A DNA stretch of 10,478 bases from positions 1 through 10,478 of the forward strand of contig DPYO01000142.1 in NCBI GenBank assembly GCA_003535775.1, in the 5' to 3' direction. The stretch comes from Fidelibacterota bacterium (GTDB lineage Bacteria; Fidelibacterota; Marinisomatia; Marinisomatales; UBA8229). The position numbers and the translations under genes were made by a program. How positions within the stretch are numbered: position 1 is the stretch's first letter; the number at the start of each line of letters is the position of its first letter. Of this stretch, positions 1 through 6,683 are shown one piece after another. Under the pieces are notes generated by a model that ran no database searches, was not told the DNA's origin, and worked only from the letters and a program-made list of their open reading frames with translations.

Positions 1-6
1 TATAAT
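1..6 (+). promoter_or_regulatory. Candidate -10 box for the FIST operon
   Basis: The window opens with TATAAT, a perfect match to the housekeeping -10 hexamer, 43 bases before the start codon at 50. The matching -35 would lie outside the window, so it cannot be checked. A start near position 13 would leave a leader of about 37 bases holding the ribosome binding site. Chance matches are common in AT-rich DNA. Confidence 0.4.
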
Positions 7-34
7 ACAGGATTATGTTAAGATTTAATTTTTT

Positions 35-42
35 AAAGGAGG
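35..42 (+). promoter_or_regulatory. Strong Shine-Dalgarno site of the FIST gene
   Basis: AAAGGAGG lies seven bases before the ATG at 50. It is a near-complete anti-16S match at ideal spacing and fixes this start. It is the strongest ribosome binding site in the window; the next gene, the kinase, has no visible one. Confidence 0.85.
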
Positions 43-49
43 ACTTATC

Positions 50-1186
50 ATGAAACTTTCTACCTTTCACACGAATTCAGATAAAGTATTTGAACAACCC
101 TTTCCTGACCTGGACTCTGAAGATACTCTAATTCTCCTATTTGCCGATAGCTCCCTATTGGATGATGATTCAATATTGGATCCATTGAAAGATTATTTTC
201 CCACCTCAAAATTTATGGGGTGTTCAACTGCAGGGGAAATATTTCAAAATACGGTTCAAGACCAAAGTGTGTCTGTTGCTGTAACAAAGTTTGATCATAC
301 TAAACTGCAGTCTTTTTCAACTGAGGTTGGATTGCCTGAAAATTCTCGTACTGCCGGAAGACACTTGGCTGATAACCTATTGGAAGATAATCTGCAGGCT
401 GTTTTTCTTTTATCTGATGGTCTCAATATAAACGGAAGTGAGCTTGTAAAAGGATTTAATGATATTTTACCAAAAAATGTGGTTGTAACTGGTGGACTTG
501 CTGGGGATGGTCCACGCTTTGAGAGAACATGGGTATTAAATGATGGACATCCCACACAGAACTATGTGACAGCGATAGGATTTTATGGAAATATGTTACA
601 CTATAATAGTGGTTATAAGGGTGGCTGGGATGTTTTTGGTCCGGAAAGAATAGTCACAAAATCCAAAGGAAATATTTTGTATTCCTTAGATGATAAACCT
701 GCACTGGATCTGTATAAAACTTATTTAGGAGAGCTTGCCGCTGAGTTGCCTTCATCGGGATTATTATTTCCGCTTTCGATCAGAAAAGACGCTGGTGACA
801 GGAATCCATTGGTCAGAACCATCCTTGCTGTTGATGATGATGCGAAGTCACTGACATTTGCCGGGGACATACCGGAAGGATATTTAGCACAATTGATGAA
901 AGCAAACTTTGATAATCTAATTGAGGGAGCGCAAACAGCAGCCATACATACGAACTTTGAGAGCACCAGTAGTGACACATTGGCAATAGGAATCAGTTGT
1001 GTTGGCAGAAGATTAGTTCTTAAAGAAAGAGTTGAAGAGGAATTAGAAGCTACTTTAGACGTCCTACCAGATAATACACAGCTTGTTGGTTACTATTCTT
1101 ATGGAGAGATTTCTCCAAATTTTGTAAACCAAGACTGTGATCTCCACAACCAGACCATGACACTTACTATCATAAGCGAATCATAA
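50..1186 (+). CDS. FIST domain signal-sensing protein (FIST_N + FIST_C)
   Basis: This 378-residue cytosolic protein is built of a FIST_N domain (about residues 25-215) and a FIST_C domain (about 215-360). Recognisable landmarks are GCSTAGEI at 57-64, GGLAGDG at 148-154, the junction segment starting GPERIV at 197, the strand LAIGISCVGRRLVL at 311-324 and VGYYSYGEISP at 346-356. FIST domains are described as sensory modules, proposed to bind small ligands such as amino acids, and are usually encoded beside or fused to kinases, chemoreceptors or cyclases. No signal peptide or membrane segment is visible, so it probably senses a cytoplasmic ligand. A histidine kinase begins two bases after its stop codon, so the two are almost certainly cotranscribed and probably act as a sensor/kinase pair. 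The ligand cannot be told from sequence. Confidence 0.92.
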   Translation: MKLSTFHTNSDKVFEQPFPDLDSEDTLILLFADSSLLDDDSILDPLKDYFPTSKFMGCSTAGEIFQNTVQDQSVSVAVTKFDHTKLQSFSTEVGLPENSRTAGRHLADNLLEDNLQAVFLLSDGLNINGSELVKGFNDILPKNVVVTGGLAGDGPRFERTWVLNDGHPTQNYVTAIGFYGNMLHYNSGYKGGWDVFGPERIVTKSKGNILYSLDDKPALDLYKTYLGELAAELPSSGLLFPLSIRKDAGDRNPLVRTILAVDDDAKSLTFAGDIPEGYLAQLMKANFDNLIEGAQTAAIHTNFESTSSDTLAIGISCVGRRLVLKERVEEELEATLDVLPDNTQLVGYYSYGEISPNFVNQDCDLHNQTMTLTIISES

Positions 1187-1188
1187 AT

Positions 1189-2151
1189 ATGCATCGAACA
1201 TTGACCAGGCAATTGAGAAGGCTTGGGATTGATAACAATACATATCCAGAACAAAGTCAGTGGGGACAATTTTTAAAAATGGTAGAAAATGTGTACGAAG
1301 GTGCCGATAGGGACCGCTATCTATCAGAGCGATCACTTGAGATCTCGTCTAATGAACTAATGGAGCTAAATAAAGAACTCTCAAAAGCCTCCAGACTTTC
1401 CAATGATGCAAACAATGCAAAAAGTCAGTTCCTTGCAAATATGAGCCATGAGCTTCGGTCCCCATTAAGTGCTATCATTGGTTTCAGTGAACTTATCTTG
1501 GAAGAACACAATAACCTTGAAGAAGATGAAGTATTATTGGATATAGAAAGAATTCATTCATCTGCAAGATACTTGTTAGTAATCATTAATGACATACTGG
1601 ATCTTTCAAAAATAGAGGCTGGAAAGACAGAGTTGACGTTGGATAATTTTTCACTGACCGACCTTTTAATGGATATTAAATCTATGGTCCAACCCATGAT
1701 AGATAAAAATGCCAACCACTTTATTTTGGACCATGATAATAACCTTTATAATGTATTATGGGATGAATTAAAAGTACGGCAGATAATTATAAATCTGATC
1801 AGTAATTCTGCCAAATTTACAAAAAATGGAAAAATAATTTTAGAAGTGAAAAATTATATAGAAAAAAATGAGAAATATATATTAATGAAAGTGGTTGACA
1901 CAGGAATAGGAATGTCTACTGGTGAAATAGAGAATATATTTTCTCCGTTTATTCAAACAAAATCTTCTTCATTTGTAGATCAAAAGGGAACGGGTTTAGG
2001 TCTGAGCATTACAAAAAATTATTGCGAAATGATGGATGGTACTGTATCATGTGAGAGTGTACTGGATAAAGGAACCACCTTCACAATAAAAATACCGATA
2101 ATAATTGATAGAAGAAAACCTATAAAAGCAAGAAGAAAAAATGATCAGTGA
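1189..2151 (+). CDS. Soluble histidine kinase (HisKA + HATPase_c) paired with FIST protein
   Basis: This 320-residue kinase has all catalytic boxes: H-box FLANMSHELRSPL at 81-93 with phospho-acceptor His87, N-box QIIINLISNSAKFT at 198-211, G1 box DTGIGM at 237-242, F-box FSPFIQ at 251-256 and G2 box GTGLGLSI at 267-274. There is no membrane segment, PAS or GAF domain. Residues 1-60 form a helical lead-in with LTRQLRRLGI near the start and RYLSERSLEISSNEL at 43-57, a segment I recognise from kinases and cyclases that accompany FIST proteins; it probably links the sensor to the kinase coiled coil. The start lies two bases after the FIST stop with no Shine-Dalgarno match, so translation is probably coupled to the gene upstream. 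It has no receiver of its own; the stand-alone receiver 38 bases downstream is the likely first partner. Confidence 0.95.
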   Translation: MHRTLTRQLRRLGIDNNTYPEQSQWGQFLKMVENVYEGADRDRYLSERSLEISSNELMELNKELSKASRLSNDANNAKSQFLANMSHELRSPLSAIIGFSELILEEHNNLEEDEVLLDIERIHSSARYLLVIINDILDLSKIEAGKTELTLDNFSLTDLLMDIKSMVQPMIDKNANHFILDHDNNLYNVLWDELKVRQIIINLISNSAKFTKNGKIILEVKNYIEKNEKYILMKVVDTGIGMSTGEIENIFSPFIQTKSSSFVDQKGTGLGLSITKNYCEMMDGTVSCESVLDKGTTFTIKIPIIIDRRKPIKARRKNDQ

Positions 2152-2189
2152 AATCTATTCTATAATTTTAACCTAAAAAAGAAGAAATA

Positions 2190-2555
2190 ATGACCAAAAT
2201 CTTACTGGTAGAGGATAACGAATTTAACAGGATAATGCTCAGCAGAAGGTTAGAGTTGAAACAGTATGAAATCATTTGTGCGATTGATGGTCTGGAAGCT
2301 GTGGAAATGACAAAAGCAGAGTTGCCAGACTTGATACTAATGGACCTAAGCTTGCCAGTGAAAGATGGTTTAACAGCGACTAAAGAGATAAAAGCAAATG
2401 AGCTAACACAACATATCCCTGTTATTGCTTTGACAGCACATGCTATGGATGATGATAAAAATGAGGCACTGATGGCAGGCTGTGACGAGTTTGAAACTAA
2501 ACCAGTTCAGTTTAAACAATTACTAAAAAAAATGGATTCTTTGATTAAAAAATGA
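2190..2555 (+). CDS. Stand-alone receiver-domain response regulator (CheY/DivK-like)
   Basis: This 121-residue protein is a single receiver domain without an output domain. The acidic pocket is Glu8-Asp9 (LLVEDN), the phospho-acceptor is Asp52 in LILMDLSLP, the switch threonine is Thr82 in ALTAHA and the conserved lysine is Lys104 in FETKPV, so it should be phosphorylatable. Single-domain receivers act by protein contact or as carriers in phosphorelays. It is the third gene of the FIST operon, separated from the kinase by 38 bases, and is its probable substrate. Only a weak purine-rich ribosome binding site (AGAAG) precedes the ATG. It ends 26 bases from the end of the oppositely oriented cyclase gene, whose receiver or histidine segment could be the next step of a relay; that link is inference. 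Confidence 0.93.
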   Translation: MTKILLVEDNEFNRIMLSRRLELKQYEIICAIDGLEAVEMTKAELPDLILMDLSLPVKDGLTATKEIKANELTQHIPVIALTAHAMDDDKNEALMAGCDEFETKPVQFKQLLKKMDSLIKK

Positions 2556-2565
2556 TATCTATTGT

Positions 2566-2578
2566 ACTGTTTAACAGT
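2566..2578. terminator. Weak hairpin between convergent genes
   Basis: ACTGT-TTA-ACAGT forms a 5-bp stem with a 3-base loop in the 26-base gap between the receiver gene and the convergent cyclase gene. On the plus strand it is followed by a T-rich run (TATTTATTTTTTATC), and on the minus strand by A/T-rich sequence. The position suits a bidirectional terminator, but the stem is short and poor in GC. Confidence 0.35.
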
Positions 2579-2581
2579 TAT

Positions 2582-4174
2582 TTATTTTTTATCTTCTAGC
2601 AAATAATAAGTATTTATCTTACCAACACCTTTGAATTCTTTTTTTCCGCAAGATTCAAAATTATATTGATCTTTTAATTTTTTCATAACAGTTTCAGTTA
2701 CATGTATTTTACCTGTAGAACCTTGTGACTCCATACGGCTCGCAATATTTACTGTATCACCCCAAAGATCATAGACAAATTTCTTTTTACCAATGACCCC
2801 TGCAACGATGGGACCACTGTGCATGCCGATCCTAATATTGAGCTCACTACCATATGCTTTAATTTCCTCAATATATTTCAGGATGTCAGTTGCCATCTTC
2901 ATTGCATTTTCAGTATGGGTTTTAATTGGTTTTGGGATGCCAGATGCAGCAAGATATGAATCACCAATGGTTTTAATTTTTTCCATACTATAGGCATCAC
3001 AAATATCATCAAATTTTCGGAAGATAGTGTTCAAGAGTTCTACCAAATCAGACGGAGATAATTTCTTTGAAAGTCTGGTAAAATTGACCAAATCAGCAAA
3101 AAGTATGGTGACATTGTTTAATTTATCCGCTATGGTTGTTTCTCCCGATTTTAATCTTTCTGCTATTTCAGCAGGCAGAATATTGAGAAGAAGTCTCTCT
3201 GACTTATCTTTTTCTTCTCTGATGGTGTTTAAATATATTTGCTCCTTGTCTTTCAACTTCTTTTTTTCTAAGTAGCTGTTTAGACGTGCATTAAGCAAGG
3301 TTGGTTCAAAGGGCTTTGTTATATAATCATCTGCACCTAATTCGAAACACCGGAACATACTATCTACTTCATCAAGAGAAGAAAGCATTACAACCGGAAT
3401 ATGGAAATACCTCTTATCCGATTTGATAAATTTCAGCACCTCATATCCATTGATATCCGGCATGATAATATCTAGGAGAATTAGATCTATTTCCTTTCCT
3501 TCTGCTGTGATGAGCATAAGGGCATCATAGCCATTGGGTGCCGAGAAAACTTTGTGACCGAGTTTCTCAAACCGTTTTCTTAATAGTGATATATTACTTT
3601 GATTGTCGTCTACGATGAGTATGGTCCCATTTATCAGATTTTTGTGTTCACCTTGCTTCAGTGGCTGAATACTATCCAAAACATCTTGTATTTCTGTCAA
3701 ATTGGCTGTGCCCTGAAGTTCAAGGTCCAGGCTCGATAAATCATTAAATTGAAACGATGTTAGAGTGTTTAGTTCATTTTCCAAAAATTGACAGGATTCA
3801 TGCATAATAGATATATCATCTATATAAATCTTGACCTTTTTCTGATTCTGTTTCATTAACGCTTCAATATGTCCGGACATTGTTCTTAGCTGTCCATCTA
3901 TAATAGATTTGATTTCACTTCCTATCTTATTGATTTCCCCAATATTTGTGGTTTCTAATCGTTCATTATTAAAAATTTTATCTATTTTTTTGATAATATC
4001 ATGCCCTGTATCCTGTATACTTACAAGATGGTTCATGCATTTATGAATTCCATTTTTCTGAAATTCTTCAGTTAACAATTCGCTAAAACCCAAGACCGCA
4101 TTTATAGGATTTCTCAAATTATGCCGAAGTTTTTTAAAAAAGGTCTTTTTTATGCGAATATTGACTTCTTTCAT
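2582..4174 (-). CDS. Adenylate cyclase with truncated histidine-kinase (DHp-like) segment and receiver domain
   Basis: This 530-residue cytosolic protein has three parts. Residues 11-75 resemble a HisKA dimerisation helix pair: LRHNLRNPINAVLGFSELL keeps the H-box pattern with His18, but no ATPase domain follows. Residues 183-303 are a receiver with Asp189/Asp190, phospho-acceptor Asp235, Ser265 and Lys287. A coiled linker (about 305-345) leads to a class III cyclase domain (351-527). Metal-binding aspartates are Asp361 (ILFADLVNFT) and Asp405 (KTIGDSY). Lys401 and Asp469 (YDLWGD) are the adenine-selecting pair, where guanylate cyclases have Glu and Cys. Asn476 and Arg480 are the transition-state residues. 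Adenylate cyclase activity is therefore predicted. The ATG has no clear Shine-Dalgarno, but an in-frame stop four codons upstream limits any extension. Phosphorylation of the receiver probably controls the cyclase; the kinase is not part of this protein. Confidence 0.93.
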   Translation of the reverse strand: MKEVNIRIKKTFFKKLRHNLRNPINAVLGFSELLTEEFQKNGIHKCMNHLVSIQDTGHDIIKKIDKIFNNERLETTNIGEINKIGSEIKSIIDGQLRTMSGHIEALMKQNQKKVKIYIDDISIMHESCQFLENELNTLTSFQFNDLSSLDLELQGTANLTEIQDVLDSIQPLKQGEHKNLINGTILIVDDNQSNISLLRKRFEKLGHKVFSAPNGYDALMLITAEGKEIDLILLDIIMPDINGYEVLKFIKSDKRYFHIPVVMLSSLDEVDSMFRCFELGADDYITKPFEPTLLNARLNSYLEKKKLKDKEQIYLNTIREEKDKSERLLLNILPAEIAERLKSGETTIADKLNNVTILFADLVNFTRLSKKLSPSDLVELLNTIFRKFDDICDAYSMEKIKTIGDSYLAASGIPKPIKTHTENAMKMATDILKYIEEIKAYGSELNIRIGMHSGPIVAGVIGKKKFVYDLWGDTVNIASRMESQGSTGKIHVTETVMKKLKDQYNFESCGKKEFKGVGKINTYYLLEDKK

Positions 4175-4259
4175 AATGTGGATTTAGAATAATACATTGC
4201 CAAAATTTATTAATATATATGCGGATTGTTTCTTATATATCATCGAATATAATTTAAAA

Positions 4260-4299
4260 TTTAAACATAATATCACTCACTCATGAGGGAATGTTTAAA
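4260..4299. repeat. Long inverted repeat: terminator or leader hairpin
   Basis: TTTAAACAT (4260-4268) and ATGTTTAAA (4291-4299) are perfect 9-bp inverted arms. Inside them TCACTCA pairs with TGAGGGA with one mismatch around a CTCA loop, so the whole forms one long hairpin with a 4-base bulge. On the minus strand it is followed by AT-rich sequence with short T runs, so it may terminate the operon ending at 4431. It also lies just downstream of a possible -10 for the receiver-cyclase gene and could be a leader structure. Confidence 0.5.
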
Positions 4300-4377
4300 A
4301 CGAGAGATGAGATATTATAATGGCGGCCCCTTTACTAATTATTAACATTATTACATATAGTAAACGATTTTATTGTA

Positions 4378-4395
4378 GGTATTGCAAGCAATATC
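4378..4395. repeat. Short palindrome, possible operator
   Basis: GGTATTGC-AA-GCAATATC is an 18-bp near-palindrome: TATTGC and GCAATA pair perfectly around AA, flanked by one G-T and one G-C pair. Its size suits a dimeric DNA-binding protein, but no regulator is encoded nearby and a chance occurrence is possible. Confidence 0.25.
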
Positions 4396-4404
4396 GAGAT
4401 TGTG

Positions 4405-4426
4405 TATCCCCTAAGTTGTGGGGATA
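4405..4426. terminator. Hairpin just after the last TPR gene
   Basis: TATCCCC (4405-4411) and GGGGATA (4420-4426) form a perfect 7-bp stem with an 8-base loop, beginning four bases after the stop codon of the minus-strand TPR gene. The position suits a terminator or 3' protective hairpin, but on the minus strand no T run follows, so termination may depend on other factors. The arms resemble the TTATCCCT motif found in front of the operon. Confidence 0.4.
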
Positions 4427-4430
4427 AATT

Positions 4431-5132
4431 TTAAATATTTAATATATTTTCCAGTTTTCTGTTTTTACTTGAAGCATCCATGGAAAGAGCGCTCTCGTAA
4501 TGATGCTTCGCTGAATCCAGGTCATTTGTTTTAATACATAACTTACAGATCAAAATATGAATAACAGGTTCATAGGGATACGTCTCTAAGGCACAGAAGA
4601 AATGTACTTCCGCAAGGTGATAGTCTTTTGTTCTTTGAAAGTGCTTTCCTAATTCAAGGTTCGCGCCGGCATGGTGAATATCCCTTTCCACACAATGAAT
4701 GAAAGACCTATGGGCGTTTTTATATTTTTGGCGTTTCAGGTAGACTAGCCCAAAATAGTAATACACATCTGCATTCAAGGGATCCACCATTTCTGCGTCT
4801 TCAAAAATTCGCTGAGCTCTTTTGATTTTACCGTTTTCAAAATGGAAGTTCCCCAGTTCAATAAGCAGGTTAGATAAATGGCGTTTCTGTTCCAGTTCAA
4901 GAAAAAACACTTTTCTAACCAAGCCAAAAAGGTTTTGTCCAGCATAATCTACCTGTTGTTTTTCTAATTCCCTTATCTGCTTCTTATCTATGCTAATAGC
5001 TTTCTTTATAAATTTAGTATAATAAGACGGATCTTTCTCTTTCTTGTATTCCCTAGCCAAGCTTACATAAGCATCGGCAAATCTGGGGTCACATTCAACG
5101 GCCCGGTGCAGATGATGCAGAACCTTGTTCAC
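4431..5132 (-). CDS. TPR-repeat protein, probable C-terminal part of a split TPR gene
   Basis: This 233-residue soluble protein begins at a GTG that overlaps the stop of the upstream TPR gene by four bases (GTGA), preceded by AGGGA at about seven bases. TPR-like units can be placed at residues 17-50, roughly 85-118, 119-152, 153-186 and 187-220, with typical landmarks such as YYYFGLVYLKRQKYKNA and LELGKHFQRTKDYHLAE. The segment 51-84 is helical but does not fit the TPR pattern. The first 16 residues look like helix B of a TPR whose helix A is the last segment of the upstream protein, so the two genes may once have been, or may really be, one. TPRs are protein-binding scaffolds; no enzymatic motif, signal peptide or membrane segment is seen. 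It is the last gene of the cyclase operon. Confidence 0.8.
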   Translation of the reverse strand: MNKVLHHLHRAVECDPRFADAYVSLAREYKKEKDPSYYTKFIKKAISIDKKQIRELEKQQVDYAGQNLFGLVRKVFFLELEQKRHLSNLLIELGNFHFENGKIKRAQRIFEDAEMVDPLNADVYYYFGLVYLKRQKYKNAHRSFIHCVERDIHHAGANLELGKHFQRTKDYHLAEVHFFCALETYPYEPVIHILICKLCIKTNDLDSAKHHYESALSMDASSKNRKLENILNI

Positions 5133-6676
5133 GCCATTTCCCTACTTTTCAACAACAATGCCAAGCGGTAGTGGGCTTTCGCGTAATCCGGATTTAGTTC
5201 AATAGCCTTTAACAGGTGGTTCTCAGCATCCGTAGGGTTCCCTTCTTCCTCTAAGAGCAGGGCGATATGATAGTGAATTTTAGAAAAACTCGGATCCAGT
5301 CTCAAAGATTCAATATAATGCTTCTTGGCCAGTTTTAATTCCTTCCTGATGACCGGAGTCCCGTCTTTTTTTAATCGTTGCCCGGAACTGAGCAGATTGG
5401 CCAAGTGGTAATGAGCCATTAAAAAGGAGGGCTCTATATCAATGGCAGTGAGATAGCATTTGCGGGCATCGGCATAATTGCTGGGATCATTCAGGATAAG
5501 TCCCAAATGATAATATCCTTTGGTGAAATTCTGATCCGTTTCAATGGCTTTTTCCATGTAGGTCTTGGCCTCTTCCATAACGTTCAGTTTTTTCATTAAC
5601 AGTCCCAAGTGATAAAAAGCATCCCGGTGTTTATGATTCCGGGCAATGGCTTTCATGTAGTGCTCCTTGGCAGATTCATGGTCTTCTTTTTCTTCAAAGA
5701 ACTTTGCCAAGTAGTAATAGGCTTCATCGAATTCCTGATTCAGTTCAACAGATTTGTTCAGGTGACTGATCCCTTTATCAATATCCTGGTTTTCCTTTAG
5801 TAGAAGTCCCAAATGAAAATGAGTGAGATAGCTTTTTGAATAATGGGTGAGGGACTGTTTTAAAAATTTAATGGCCTCTTTTTCTTTGCTCAGGGCTTTT
5901 GAGACCAGCCCCAGATGATACAGGGCTTTTGAAGATCTAGTGTTTAGCTTCAGCGCAAGTCTTAGATATTTATTGGCCTCATTATGCTCATCACGATCTG
6001 CGTAAATCATTCCCAGGCGCAGGTGAGCCCTGGAAGAGGTATCATCTATCTTTAACACCTTCTCAAAACATGTGACAGCATAGTCTGTCTCCGGCTGGAA
6101 AAGCAGCGTCCCGTCGCTGTCTTTTTGCATACCTGTCATCACTAGTTTTCCCAGATAATAGTTCGCATCTCCGTAATCAGGCCTGATATCAATAGCTGTC
6201 TCATAATTCTTTTTGGCCCGGTCATAATCTTCCGGATCCTTTAAGAGCATGGCCAATTCAAAATAAGCCTCGGAAAAATTCTGATTTGCCTCAATAGCTT
6301 TGGTGAAATGCTCTATAGCCTCTTCATATTTTTTGAGCTTTTTCAGGAATAGTCCGTAATCAAACTGGATTTTAGTATCATCAAATTTTAGGGTGACCGC
6401 TTTTTCAAACAGGTCCCTAGCTTTTTTGTTTTTCCTGTTTTCCGCACTAATGAGGGCAAGTTTATAATAACCCTCAGCATGGTTGTTATCCAGTTTGACA
6501 ACTTTATTAAATTGTTCTTCTGCACCTTTAAGCTCTCCTTCAGACAAAAGAAGGGATCCCAGTTCATAGCGGGCATCCAAAAAGTCAGTATCTATCTTAA
6601 TAGCCTGTTGAAGGTGGATCTTAGCGTCTTTTTTGACCACTTTTTTTAATTTCTTTCCTTGTGCCCGGGTTGCCAT
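5129..6676 (-). CDS. Large TPR-repeat scaffold protein
   Basis: This protein of about 515 residues is made almost entirely of TPR units: about thirteen full repeats from residue 32 on and a final half-repeat. Units carry classic features, for example AYYYLAKFFEEKEDHESAKEH and GYYHLGLIL, with the Y/L-G-A-A-P pattern. Two units have an extra loop of about 11 residues carrying Asp-Gly-Thr (188-190 and 438-440). I prefer the ATG at 6676 because AGGA lies five bases upstream; the TTG one codon earlier would be only two bases from it. The start lies a few bases after the stop of the tandem-GAF cyclase, so the proteins are probably made together, and the TPR array may bind that cyclase or its targets. 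The N-terminus is lysine-rich (MATRAQGKKLKK), without signal peptide. The stop falls in the middle of a repeat. Confidence 0.88.
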   Translation of the reverse strand: MATRAQGKKLKKVVKKDAKIHLQQAIKIDTDFLDARYELGSLLLSEGELKGAEEQFNKVVKLDNNHAEGYYKLALISAENRKNKKARDLFEKAVTLKFDDTKIQFDYGLFLKKLKKYEEAIEHFTKAIEANQNFSEAYFELAMLLKDPEDYDRAKKNYETAIDIRPDYGDANYYLGKLVMTGMQKDSDGTLLFQPETDYAVTCFEKVLKIDDTSSRAHLRLGMIYADRDEHNEANKYLRLALKLNTRSSKALYHLGLVSKALSKEKEAIKFLKQSLTHYSKSYLTHFHLGLLLKENQDIDKGISHLNKSVELNQEFDEAYYYLAKFFEEKEDHESAKEHYMKAIARNHKHRDAFYHLGLLMKKLNVMEEAKTYMEKAIETDQNFTKGYYHLGLILNDPSNYADARKCYLTAIDIEPSFLMAHYHLANLLSSGQRLKKDGTPVIRKELKLAKKHYIESLRLDPSFSKIHYHIALLLEEEGNPTDAENHLLKAIELNPDYAKAHYRLALLLKSREMA

Positions 6677-6683
6677 CAAAGTC

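Larger units (their letters stand above)
4175..4430. other. 256-bp intergenic region with several inverted repeats
   Basis: This AT-rich stretch separates the end of the TPR/cyclase operon from the start of the receiver-cyclase gene; both neighbours are on the minus strand. It holds three inverted repeats, listed separately, and a TATAAT on the minus strand at 4319-4314 that could be a -10 box for the receiver-cyclase gene, although no good -35 lies 16-18 bases upstream. I see no convincing protein gene or RNA gene: the longest ATG-started frames are about 20 codons and lack ribosome binding sites. Confidence 0.6.

Noticed and set aside
2582..4174. Calling the receiver cyclase a guanylate cyclase on domain-name similarity
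   Set aside because: The substrate-selecting positions are Lys401 and Asp469, the adenine-specific pair, not Glu and Cys.
4284..4346. A 20-codon plus-strand frame in the intergenic region
   Set aside because: It has no ribosome binding site, overlaps the long inverted repeat and has no composition or motif suggesting a real peptide.
6677..6679. TTG at 6679 as start of the large TPR protein
   Set aside because: The AGGA site would be only two bases from the TTG but five from the ATG at 6676, so the ATG is the better start.
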